A DNA stretch of 64,000 nt from Strigamia acuminata (lineage: Eukaryota; Arthropoda; Chilopoda; Geophilomorpha; Linotaeniidae). The notes under the pieces are model-generated. The model searched no databases, was not told where the DNA came from, and worked only from the letters and a program-made list of their open reading frames with translations. Location of the stretch: the NCBI GenBank assembly GCA_949358305.1, contig OX442314.1, positions 44,338,581 through 44,402,580 of the forward strand. Reading direction: 5' to 3'. The position numbers and the translations under genes are program-made. Positions 8,809 to 20,700 of this stretch are shown piece by piece (the stretch's first letter is position 1; every line of letters begins with the position of its first letter).

Positions 8809-11800
8809 ATGGAAGGGTACAGGGCAAACCAACAATTTACACGAATTCAACAACTTCGAAAAAGAAAAATGCATCACCTGGTTGGCACTGTCATGACACA
8901 ACAACAAGCCATACCAATGTTCATCAAATCCCTGAAAAAAATTTCAAAAAAGAAAAGACTGATCTCTATTCTGCTGGCGACACTATTGATTATGAATTTG
9001 GCACTGTGTGCTTACCAAACTGCGGATCGAATATTGCATTTCATGGACGAACCAACATCATTTGATACACAAATAATTGAAACAACACATGGTTCTTTGC
9101 CATATGTTTATATTTTACCAGAAACAACACAAGAATTTCAAAAATTTCAAAAATTTCAAAAATTCTACACAATAACTGATATTCTAACTTATATGAGTAC
9201 AACTAGTTACATAACCGAAGCTTACTTCTTAATGGTAAACCATCATCTATTTTTTTGTTTGACTTATAAATAAGAAAATCTTTTCAGGGAAAATCACGCA
9301 TTAATCTTACAGTTAACAATTACGACACTCTTGTACAGCCAACTGCCCAAGTTTCAAGTCGTAAGTTATAAAACTATTAAAAATAACTTTCAACTTTATC
9401 TTTTAAATTTTAATTTTTTAGCGTTGCAACTTCAATACGGAAATCCTAATTGCAAGATAATAATCAAACTAAAGTTTCCTAAAATTTGCCAAACATTTTC
9501 AGTAAGGATATTCTTTTATACAGTATAGTCCACTCTTGTACCGTTCAGTTAGTCATTCCCTATTGGAACCCCAGTCTACTTCTGTGAGCGGCAACTCCTC
9601 CTGGCAAGTGAAACTTACAATTAGCTGGCCAGAGGGAATTGTACCGTCACATATATGATCAACATTACCAATCAGTAGTGATATTAATTTATTTATAAAA
9701 TTTATTGTTGTTTAAATTTAAAGATGTTTATCGATACATCCTCCGTGAAATATCACATGCCTCCTAATACAGGAAAATTAACGCCTCTAACAACAGAGCG
9801 CTACCATAGAAGAAATGAGAAAATTTCACCCCTTAAAACTCGTGTTACATCTACTATACAAAAAGTAAGAAATGAGAAAATTCAAGCTGTCAGAAGGAAG
9901 AATTTATAATATAGTTTATAATATTTAAAAAAAAACATTCTTCACAATCTGAACTTATTACATTTCAGTACCACTTCATAAACACCAAAAGTAATCCTTG
10001 TGACAATAACCTGCACGACTGCTTGCTTCCATGCCTAATGAAACGGATTACTTGCAGGTACAGTACGTGTTTTAGGTTATTATTGAAGCATATTAGCATT
10101 GTCAATAGGATGCCACAGAATTTAACTTATTGAACAACTGTGAGTGGCTGACAGACATCACATGGCGTGAGGAATACTATGATGATGCTGGACGCATCCG
10201 ATTTAAATGAAAACAACAACCAGAAACTTTATTTGTATTGGTTTTGGCCATTATTCATATTGTTGTTAGGGGTTAATTCCCAGAAGTGTTTTCTTTGCCT
10301 GGGTTGCATTGCTGCGACCTAACCCAATGTCAACCGTTAACCGAGTGGTTGAGGGACCACGTGAGCAGCGAGATCTGACTTTTTCCTGACCATTTCAGGT
10401 CGTTTCCGTCTCGCGACTCACGTGTGCGGTCATGCGTGTTACGATGTAGCAAGTGTACGGTCAGGCAACTGTTTATGTTGCTGTTCCAGAAAGAACTGGT
10501 CCCGTAACGTCTTGTTCACGTTCTCGTGACCGTGCCACACCATACGTCCCATTAGTCCAGGGCTGGCAATACCACCTAAGAGGATAGCAACTATTTGGTA
10601 AGGACAGTGACCAATGGGCACACAACCACATTCCTACATTTATGTTCTACACGCATTGATGTCTATAATATACTGTATGTTAAATTACTCTCCAATATAG
10701 TGTATGTAGAAACATATATTAGAGTTATTTGATACTAATCCAAGTCTGTGTCTCTACATTTGATTTAGATATCCATTTTATAACGCAACATATCTACCAA
10801 TATGCAATAGCACGTACTTATCCGAACAACGTCTCAAGTGGCTAAATTTTCTTTCCAATGATGGTGTAATGAGACACTGCAAATGTCTCGCCATATGTGA
10901 CAACACAATACAAAGCAACGTGTATGATGAAATACAAGATTCTGAGAGTATCGTTGAGATTTCGATTGCCAATAAATACGTCCGGACATTTCAAGAACAT
11001 TCGTCTTACGATCTAATCACCTTATTTTGTGACATCGGCGGAAACATTGGACTGTATTTTGGAATGTCATGTTTAACAATTGTTGAAATATTGATCTACT
11101 GCTGCAAATTGTCTTTGTTTAAGATCACTAAATCAAGAAAAACATGTTCAAAATTGGAACAAAAAATTAAGACAAAGCTAGATACAATACAAAACCTTAA
11201 AAAACATTCAAACGGCAATGATAAACTGAAAAAAGTTATATTACTATTTCTGGTCTTCGTGTCCACTTGTAATGTTTACATCTCAATTACTACTTACTTT
11301 GATTATCCACTCGTCAAAACTGTGGTTTTGGTTAGAGACGACATCATTCATTTTCCACTCATTGTGGACTGTCGAGAGAGTTTAAAAATATTACAAGCCA
11401 AGAAAGATTTAGCTAAAAAACTGGAAACTGATTGTCCTAATTACGGACTCTTTGATTTGCTCCATCCATTATCTGAATTTGCAAATAATCCACTGCAATT
11501 ATGGAACGACTCTTCAAATTATAAACACTATGCTAGAATTTCAAATGATTGGAAAGAAGTAAGCATATGAAATTATACTGATAAGGTATGAACTATACTT
11601 ATAATTTTTGTAGTTTGACAAAATTAGTAATTCAACTGTGCATGATACAAAATTTGCCGACGTATCGACTTTGTCAACAGTGCTTGGAATGTGCACTGTT
11701 TTCAAAAAAGGTAGAAGAAATAATCCAACTTATTCAGACCCACAAATATTCTTTTTCCACCGTGTTTCAATATTTTCAGTTGATATGCCGTATTTGCCAA

Positions 11801-12604
11801 AGAAAAACCTTTTATTCATACCCTGTGATTATTCGGTCTACTTCACTTGCAATCTAAATCAAGCTGTGAGATATTTTATACGTATACCATTTCTGTCATT
11901 TGTTTATTGATTTGATTTATTCCAGTACTTCATTCTGCCACAAAACAGATTATTCAATCTTCAAAATATTTTTTTTGTACAGCGTAAGAGTACCCTTCAC
12001 ATTGATATATCACGTCAAACGGTAACATCTCCATTCGTAAAAGCACTCTTTTACGCACATTTTATATGTTTAGATTATACGAACGAACACTCCAAAAAGT
12101 CGGTGTCAAACAAACAATCAAGTTTCAGAATGCGAACTCAAATGTTTTGAAAAAAAACTCCAGCAACAAACATTCAGTTGCAAGTATGTATAATCTCACA
12201 AGTCAGTGTATAAATAAATATTTGGTGCATTCAAATTACGTAGATTGATCTGTTAATGTCTGTCTAGATTACCCTTTATGAAAGCGAGCAAATTACCTCT
12301 GTGCACGACTCAAACAATGGCTAAATTGATTTACAAAATATACTTGGAAGCTCAATTCAAGACAAATCCTCAGAAGGACTGTTCTTGTGCAGTACGTTGT
12401 AATGAAACAATATTCATACCTTTAGTGGTAACAGAAATGGAATTTTCGTATCCCCTCATTACATTCACTATTGAAAACAACATTCGAGAAGTAATTGCAG
12501 AGCAGAGTTTACTCTCTATTATCAAATTACTCTGTCAAATTGGTGGAATTATTGGTATTTTCACTGGTCTCTCAATTTTTGCCGTTGTCGAATATTTTGT
12601 TTGA
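8809..12604 (+). CDS. Two-module (fused) DEG/ENaC cation channel, copy A
   Basis: Predicted plasma-membrane sodium/cation channel subunit of the DEG/ENaC (pickpocket-like) family, 774 residues. Exons are 8809-9234, 9288-9360, 9422-9501, 9724-9864, 9969-10057, 10769-11558, 11614-11710, 11780-11865, 11926-12021, 12074-12183 and 12268-12604. All introns are GT-AG and all phases agree. Module 1 has TM1 at residues 51-69, a Cys-rich extracellular part and TM2 at about 358-382 with selectivity motif GMS (368-370). A 43-residue basic linker follows. Module 2 has TM1' at about 426-444, FPLIVDC (465-471, the FPAVTIC equivalent), a second Cys-rich domain and TM2' with GLS (763-765), ending right after TM2'. 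The start was chosen because MEGYRANQ is shared by all three copies. Exon 1 is 63 nt shorter than in B. No HG gating motif is seen in either module. The family call is strong; the fusion rests on the single open exon 6. Confidence 0.85.
10240..10645. mobile_element. LTR-like insert in intron 5 of copy A
   Basis: Intron 5 (10,058-10,768) contains sequence shared with intron 5 of B and C, with landmarks GGCCATTATTCATATTGTTG, TTCCCAGAA and GGGTTGCATTGCTGCGACC. The right end is shorter than in B and C. It is shared, so it probably predates the gene duplications. Confidence 0.5.
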
Positions 12605-13100
12605 TTGTTTAATGTTCATGCGAATATGTAAAAACAGACTGACAAAAAAACACATGTTTCTTCTCAAAACAAAAGCAAAATCGTAACTAAACATATTGTG
12701 GTTTTTAGCTCGAAAGGTTGGGAGGGAATATTATAGAACACGTGGGTGATTAACTACTTAATGATTCTTTTATTCAAATATTATACACTTACCGGTATAT
12801 TATATATCAGCATAAAACAATGAGCTCGAACAAAAATTCAATTCTCACTTATTTTATTCTACACTTTTTAAAAGAAAACAAATGCAAATGACCAGATCAA
12901 AATACATCATTAATGTCACTTCAATAATTTAGCTTAATCACTTAATTCGTGTAACACGTGATCTCATGATTCGCACTTACAAGCAGACTGCAAGAATGAA
13001 ATTAAACTTTTCACTTTTGCTTCTCGAGGAACACAAATCGACACAACATATATAATTAAGCATTTTTTGACCCCCTCTATGAGAAAAACCACGCACAATG
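12605..13100. other. 3' flank of copy A
   Basis: This stretch resembles the flanks after B (21,745-22,230) and C (33,162-33,660), for example GTTTGATTGTTTAATGTTCATG after the stop and CTTAATGATTCTTTTATTCAAATATTA. No frame was recognised. It probably includes the 3' UTR. Confidence 0.45.
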
Positions 13101-13125
13101 CAATTTCAAAATACGTCACATTATT

Positions 13126-13250
13126 GTGGTCAGAGCCAAAGGGTTTATTCGCACACGTTATCGCACACGAACTGAACGCTGTCGTAACGTAACTGGAAGA
13201 TGACCGGAAGACCCGTTACAGCGTATTGGGTTCGCAAGATTACATACAAC
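13126..13250 (-). mobile_element. Putative copia LTR remnant
   Basis: The segment downstream (minus strand) of the copia pol fragment ends ACATACAACA on the plus strand, consistent with an LTR edge. The boundary is not confirmed by a second LTR. Confidence 0.35.
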
Positions 13251-13495
13251 ACTCCCCCTGGCAGTGGAGACCCTCAGTTGGGTTTTCAAATACAATTGAC
13301 CAGGTGACACAAAATAACAACACACACCTTCTTAACCTGATTAATGTGTAAGCCCCAAATAATCCTGTACAATGTAATCTCAAAGTAAACACAAAATAAA
13401 CACAAATAAAAATACAATATACTTGTAATGCTGTAAAAAGAAAAGGTTAATAAAATATACTTATTTCAAAACAAATCACATTTGAAAAATTTAAT

Positions 13496-14294
13496 CTAGT
13501 CCGCATCGTTTTGAGCACCAGCATTGCTTCTGCAGATCAGCGATTTCGTTAGCATATCCGCAACCATCTGGTCGGTCCCGGCATGCAGCAACTCCACCTC
13601 TCCTTTCTCGACTTCGTCCTTGATGAAACAATATCTCAGGTTTATATGTTTCGAACGTTGATGTTGCACCAATCCTCGTGCCAACATCTCCGCCGATTCG
13701 CTGTCGGTGTACAGTTGCGCAGCATCCCCCATCAGTTCGCTCAGTCGCAGCTCCTCTAGAAACTTCTTGATCCAAAGTCCCTCTTTTACTGCCTCGCTAA
13801 TGGCAATAAACTCGGACATTCCGACACACATTTGTTTCAATGATTTCCATACGATTCCGGCCCCTGACAGCAAGAAAACGTACCCGGTTGTCGACTTTGC
13901 GTCCTCGGTGTTACAATTCCAGCTTGCGTCGACATAGCCGGTCATCTTGTCTTCGTTTCGCACGAATCGCAATTTCCTTCCTTTTGTCCCTTTTAGGTAT
14001 TGCAAAATTCGCTTTCCCGTCTTCCAATGGAACAAACCATGGCTGTACCATGGCTGTGATTGTAGCAAACATGTAGTGTGTTGCGTACGCGATGTCTGGC
14101 CTCGTCCCTTGTACGAGGTACATCAACGACCCCATCAGGCTCTGGTACGGCACCTCGTCTGGGTTTACAACGTCTTCAGGTTTTGGAAATAGTATACAAG
14201 TAGCATAAGTGATATATACAGAACAAATCCAATTGTATGTGAAATAAAATACATAATGCAGTAAAGCAAAATAAATGCAAAACAAATGAAACAA
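13496..14294 (-). pseudogene. Ty1/copia pol C-terminal fragment (RT end and RNase H)
   Basis: Minus-strand frames encode the copia RT-RNase H region. A segment with YQSLMGSLMYLVQGTRPDIA is followed, after a frameshift near 14,060, by RILQYLKGTKGRKLRF, GYVDASWNCNTEDAKSTTGY and an ending with VADMLTKSL, the usual copia pol terminus. The frameshift and the missing N-terminal part make it non-functional. Confidence 0.85.
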
Positions 14295-14459
14295 AAATTA
14301 TATACATGGCAGGTATTTAGTATTTTCCTAAATTCCTGGCTAACAGTGGTTAAATAACTAAACCAAGAATGACTAAACAAAATAATGTTCCATCTGAAAA
14401 GAACCTAAAGAGAGATAGCCAAACAAACAAACAAATACAACTAAAAATACTGTTATTTT

Positions 14460-14765
14460 TCTACAGTCCCAGACCGTAAACCGCGTTGGTTTCTTGCATT
14501 TTTGCGAGTGTTGCCGTATTTAGATGGCACAGACGGCTGTGCCAAACATTGACAGCGGGTCGATTGTTGGCACGCACTTGCTTGCACATTCACGATTGTT
14601 TCCACATTTAAACGATAAACATCACCAACCTTGGGCCGTTGTCATGATAACTCGCTTTCCGGAAGAAATTGAGCACATTCCGCCTCCAAAAGTAACGTTC
14701 AGGCCCGCGTCGTCCAATTTTGGCACTGAAATCCGGTTGTCATTGAGATCCGAAATGAATCAGTT
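14460..14765 (-). pseudogene. Ty1/copia GAG-pre-integrase fragment
   Basis: The minus strand encodes SVPKLDDAGLNVTFGGG followed, after a stop and frame changes, by HLNTATLAKMQETNAV. This is the pattern of the copia GAG-pre-integrase domain. With the RNase H fragment to its left it forms one internally deleted copia element. The roughly 165 bp between them (14,295-14,460) show no recognised domain. Confidence 0.6.
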
Positions 14766-14829
14766 AACCCTCTGAATCTGTGCAGTTCAGTCGCATTACT
14801 TTGTTTCCTCAAGAAACAAATTAGAATGT

Positions 14830-15602
14830 AGGTTTAAGCACAGACCTAAATACACTAGACTGCGAACTTTACATTGGGCCCAGCTTGTGAGTGGAGGAGG
14901 TATTGTTGTCAGATAGTGACGTCACTGCTCCGCTCCAACTTCCTGTTGTCTTAAATTTGTGAATTTAATAAAATTTCGTGTTATTTTCGGGTTAAATTTG
15001 TAGATGAAATATAATTTGGAGTCATTAACAACTGAAATTCGTAAATTTCACTTCATTTCGAGTCATTTTCAAATTCGTGTTATTTTCAAATTCGAGTCAT
15101 TTTCATCAAAATTCGATTCATTTTCATTAAAATTCGAGTCATTTTCATCAAAATTGGATTCATTTTCATCAAAATTGGATTCATTTTCATCAAAATTGGA
15201 TTCATTTTCATCAAAATTGGATTCATTTTCATCAAAATTGGATTTATTTTCATCAAAATTGGATTCATTTTCATCAAAATTCGAGTTATTTTCATCAAAA
15301 TTCGAGTTATTTTCATCAAAATTCGAGTTATTTTCATCAAAATTCGAGTTATTTTCATCAAAATTTCAGTCATTTTCAAATTGGATTTATTTTCATCAAA
15401 ATTCGAGTCATTTTCGTTTGGAAATTTTGCGTGAATGCTGTTTTCACTGAAAACCCCAAAAGCTGCCTGAAAACTTTTCAGGCAGCTTTTACGTTGACAG
15501 GAAGTCACAGATTCGCCAGTGTTATCACTTCCTGTATTCACAAGCTTCTTACCCACAATCCCTCAGTTCGCAGTCTAGTAGTATTTAAGTCTGTGGTTTA
15601 AG
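14830..15602. mobile_element. TIR element with internal 21-bp tandem array
   Basis: Imperfect terminal inverted repeats of about 38 bp share the inner block ACTAGACTGCGAACT. They enclose about 0.77 kb. Much of the inside is a tandem array; no transposase is encoded. Confidence 0.6.
15060..15420. repeat. 21-bp tandem repeat
   Basis: About 15-17 head-to-tail copies of TTTTCATCAAAATTSGAKTC-like units. They create repetitive open frames on both strands (FSSKLDS on plus, ILMKMNP on minus) that have no support as genes. Confidence 0.85.
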
Positions 15603-15619
15603 ACATAAGACTTCAGCCA

Positions 15620-16560
15620 TTATGGAATTCCTAACAAACACAATTTTTAGAAATTGGAAAACCTCATGTTTTGTAGGACACCTGGTATATTTCATACAAA
15701 TTTAACAGTATGTTTAATTATTTATCATTTATACAACTATATTTTCTTAATTTTTTATTTCTTTTAATTTAATTTCTTCTTCAGAGGGATTTGCTTGCCT
15801 GCAACACATTACACTTAGATGATTTTTAGAAATAACAGATATTATCACTATTCAAGTGCGTGAAATAAAAAATTTCAGACATTTGTGTTGTCCTTGGATC
15901 TTGAGTTCGAGATGCTTATTGCAAGAATCAATGAGAAGCCTGCATCACGTCGGTCGATATTTGGCAAAAACTGGCAGAAAAGACATGGTCGTATTTGATC
16001 TTGTCAAATGATCACAAACTTGGTGCCTTCAAAAGAAAAAAAAAACCACTACTTCTCCGACTGTCAAGTTTGTGGACTAACTGTTTACTTTAGAATTGCA
16101 CGTTTTGTTGATACTTACATGTCACGTTGAGATGTTGACAGTAACAGCCACGTTCGTAATTTCAACTGGTCATTCGACCGCCTGTTGCAACTGATGGAAC
16201 ATTGGTGAGAAGATATACAAAGTTAATCCAACCTGTTAAACGTTAAATAACGCAGTGTTAACTCAAAGTTAACAATTATTAGAAAATACTAAAAGCCACC
16301 CATGCAGCATGCTACAGGTAAACAAATGATTATTTACATAATTTAACGATACGTATGTGAATGTATTTAAACTTATATAATTGATATTCCTTAGCGGAAT
16401 AAATTTTAGATAAATAATGACAATGAGATATTATTCTGCGCACATTCAAAACGGAATAAGCCCTTTTTTAGCTGAAGCCAGTTACAACTGACTGCCAGAC
16501 AAATCTTCAGCACACAACAAAAAACTTTCATAAAATATAAGCATTACAGTAAGAGAAACA
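15620..16560. repeat. Duplicated segment, left copy
   Basis: About 0.9 kb is nearly repeated at 23,085-24,010 in the same orientation (for example GAAATTGGAAAACCTCATGT and CGTCGGTCGATATTTGGCAA). It belongs to the tandem duplication that also copied the channel gene. A short shared frame was not recognised as a protein family. Confidence 0.65.
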
Positions 16561-16599
16561 CATTCCTGCAGAACGTACAGTATGGCTTACGCGATTTAT

Positions 16600-17589
16600 A
16601 TGGACGACAAATTCTGAACTAAGTTCAGAAATCCAATCAAAAACATTAATATTTTTAAAATTTGATTCAAATAGTACTAAAAGAATTATTCGTTTAAGTC
16701 CTGCAGCCAAACTATGAAATGTGTTTGTACGTGCCCCTTTACTCTAAATTATTAGAACATGAAGTAAACTAATCATGAAGGGGGAACAAAGTCGCCAACT
16801 ATACAGTATAATCTAACCAATAGTTTCTACACCGCCTGAAAGCGTCACCACCATTAGCAACAACTTTTTTCTCTTTGAAAGATCACTTTGTGACGGTGAC
16901 TCTCTGCGCTCTATTATTTACTGGGCGACAAATAAACGTAGTATCAGGAAAAGGTTTTGCAAGTAAATAGTCAGAGATAAATAAAGAGACAAGTAGTTTC
17001 TCAAAACAAGTATAATTTATTGATACCAGGCATACAGTATTCACGAGTGTGAATATCCCGGTCAATACGATATAAAATAATACGAAGTAAACATGAAACT
17101 AATGCCAATTAAAAGGTACCGGTATGTTTAAACTGTACAATGGGTTGGCCGAAGCCCTGAAATAATATACATGACTTTTGAGTTTGTGGGTCCATGTACT
17201 GTTTGATGAGATCTGGAAAACTCCTATTCCTTCCTGATGCTTAGTTTAATTAATTTTAGGTCTGTGCTTTAGACTGTTTCTAGAATGTATGGCAATCTGT
17301 CCGATTTGTGTCTGGAAATTTGTGATAATTCATTAGAAACACCTGTACTTGGGATGCTTTTTGTGTTTTTGTTCAAGTGGTATTTTTGTTTCTCTCCCAC
17401 TCCTTCTTTCAATCCATTGTGAAGCCCAGTTTTTGATGCGGCAGCACAGAGCACGACTGCACTTGCTGGCTTCAGGAGTTCTCTTCTACTAGTATATGAG
17501 TAATTACACACTGGAACTGTAAACTTGTGACAAATCAGCATTTATTTATTTTACGAAATCACTCGTTACATTCATTATTGGTAAATACA
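16600..17589. other. Spacer upstream of copy B
   Basis: It shares blocks with 7.6-8.0 kb upstream of copy A, such as AGTTCAGAAATCCAATCAAA and AAGAATTATTCGTTTAAGTCC. No gene was recognised. Confidence 0.45.
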
Positions 17590-17724
17590 GTGATGTAAAT
17601 GTAAATAATTTATAGAAATGAAATGAAAACTATATAGATTCAATGTTTCAGTAAGTGACACGACTGCTTGCAAGTGACTGCAAAATTAGTAAGTAAACCT
17701 ATATTTCTTTACCACATAATGCCG

Positions 17725-20700
17725 ATGGAAGGGTACAGAGCAAACCAACAATTTACACGAATTCAACAACTTCGAAAAAGAAAAATGCATCACCTGGTTG
17801 GCACTGTCATGACACAACAACAAGCGATACCAATTTTCATCAAATCTCTGACAAAAATTTCAAAAAAGAAAAGACTGATCACTAATCTGCTGGTGACACT
17901 ACTGATTATGAATTTGGCAATGTGTGCTTACCAATCTGCGGATCGAATATTACTTTTCATGGACGAACCAACATCGTTTGACACACAAATAATTGAAACA
18001 ACACATGGTTCTTCACCGTATGTTTATATTTTACCACAAACAACACAAGAATTTCAAAATTTTCTTGACCCGGAACAATACAAGCTCTGTCAAGGTTTAG
18101 ACAAACTAAATGCGCTGCCCAATACAGCTAGTTTTAATAAATTCTGCACAATAACTGATATTCTAAAATATATGCGTATAACTAGCTACATAACTGACGC
18201 TTACTTAATAATGGTAAACTATCATCTATTGTTTTTGTTTGACTAATTAATAAGAGAATCTTTTCAGGGAAAATCACGCATTAATCTTACAGTTAACAAT
18301 TACGAATCTCTTGTACAGCCAACTGCTCAAGTTTCAAGTCGTAAGTTATAAAACTGTTAAAAATAACTTTCAACTTTATCTTTTAAAATTTTATTTTTTA
18401 GCATTGCAACTTCAATACGGAAATCCGAATTGCAAGATAATTATCAAATTAAAGTTTCCTGAATATTGCCAAACGTTTTCAGTAAGGATAGTTTTATACA
18501 GTATAGTCCACTCCTGTACCATTCAGTTTTTCATTACCTATTGGGACCCCAGTCTACTTCTGTGAGCGGCAATTCCTCCTGGCAAGGGAACCTTACAATT
18601 AGCTGGCCAGTGGGAGGTGTACCGTGACCATTAATCAGTCACATAATATGATCCGTAGTGATATTAATTTATTTACAAAATTTATTGTTGTTTAAATTCA
18701 TAGATGTTTATCGATACATCCTCCGTAAAATATTACATGCCTCCTAAAACAGGACAATCAACGCTTCTAACAACAGAGTTCTACCATAGAAGAAATGAGA
18801 AAATTTCACCCCTTAAAACTCGTGTTACATCTACTATACAAAAAGTAAGAAATGAGAAAATTCAAGCTGTCAGAAGGGAGAATTAAAATTGTCACTAATT
18901 GTACCTTGAAGTTTATAATATTTAAAAAATTCATTATCCACAATCTGAACTTATTACATTTCAGTACCACTTCATAAACACCAAAAGTAATCCTTGTGAC
19001 AATAACCTGCACGACTGCTTGCTTCCATGCCTAATGAAACAGATTACATGCAGGTACCTGTGTCTTTTAAAGCTGTTTCTAAAACATATTAGCATTGTCG
19101 ATAAGATGCCACATAATTTAACTTATTGAACAACTGTTAGTGGTGGACAGACATCATATGCCATGAGCAATACCATTGTGATGCTGGATGCATCTGATTT
19201 AAAAGAATACAACAACCCGAAACTATATTTTATTGGTTTAGGCCATTATTCATATTGTTGTCTACGGGTTAGTTCCCAGAAATGTTTCCCTTGCCTGGGT
19301 TGCATTGCTGCGACCCAACCCAATGTCAACCGCTGACCGAGTGGTTGAGGGATCACGTGGGCAGCGTTATCCGAGTTTTGCCGTGTCTCTGCATGGGCGT
19401 GCTGTTCCAGTACGTCTTGTTCACTTTTTCGTGATTGTACCAGACCGTACGTCCTTTTGGTCCAGGACTGGCAGTACCACTTTCTAGGATAACAATTATT
19501 TGGTAGGACAGTGACCAACAGGCACACAACCACATTCCTACATTTATGTTTTAATTGTGAGACCAGGTGCCCCTGCGCGATGATCACTTACCTGCAGCGC
19601 AATGCACTCGATGTAGTTCTCTCTCGCACTTCTCGTGCGCACCTGTTGCGGTTCCCCGCAACCAGGTGGAGCTGCGGGCCCGAGACCTGAGCATCCATGG
19701 TGACCCTGACCACGTCCGTCGTACGTTTTTCTTGAACGTTACGCCGGCATGGCAGAAATGTAATTCCGACTACAGGTGTCACGAGGCCTAAAGGTCACCG
19801 TGATACGCAGGGATGGCTGCCATCCAGCCATTGCATTGGGAAATGCACTATGAGACGCCTAAATCATATCCCTGGACAACAACAATGCTATAACCAAAAC
19901 TAGACTTGTTTTTAGATATCCATTTTATAACGCAATATATCTACCAATATGCAATAACACGTACTTAATCGAACAAAGTCTCATGTGGAAAAATTTTCTT
20001 TCCAATGATGGTATAATGAGACACTGCAAATGTCTCGCCAAATGTGACCACACAATACTAAGCAACGTGTACGATGAACTACTAGACTCTGAGAGTATAG
20101 TTGAGATTTTGGTTGCCAATAAATACGTCCGGACATTTCAAGAACATTCGTCTTACGATCTAATCACCTTATTTTGTGACATTGGCGGAAACATTGGACT
20201 GTATTTTGGAATGTCATGTTTAACAATTGTTGAAATATTTATCTACTGCTGCAAATTTTCTTTGTTTAAGATCACTAAATCAAGAAAAACATGTTCAAAA
20301 TTAGAACAAAGAATTAAGACAAAGCTAGATACAATACAAAACCTTAAAAAACATTCAAATGGCAAAGATAAACTGAAAAACGTTATATTACTATTTCTGG
20401 TCTTCGTGTCCACTTGTAATGTTTACATCTCAATTACGACTTACTTTGATTATCCACTCGTCAAAACTGTTGTTTTGGTTAGAGACGACTTCATTCATTT
20501 TCCACTCATTGTGGACTGTCGAGAGAGTAAAAAAATATTACAAGCCAAGAAAGATTTAGCTAAAAAACTGGAAACTAATTGTCCTAATTACGGACTCTTC
20601 GATTTGCTCCACCCATTATCTGAATTTGCAAAAAATCCACTGCAATTATGGAACGACTCTTCAAATTATGAATACTATGCTGCTTGGTCAAAGAGATGGC

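Noticed and set aside
10769-11558. Two adjacent single-module channel genes instead of a fusion
   Set aside because: There is no stop, splice signal or start between the TM2 and TM1' in two paralogues with identical exon length. Separate genes would need an unannotated stop inside a 790-nt open exon.
15004-15556. Overlapping 148- and 156-codon frames on opposite strands
   Set aside because: Both are translations of the 21-bp tandem repeat.
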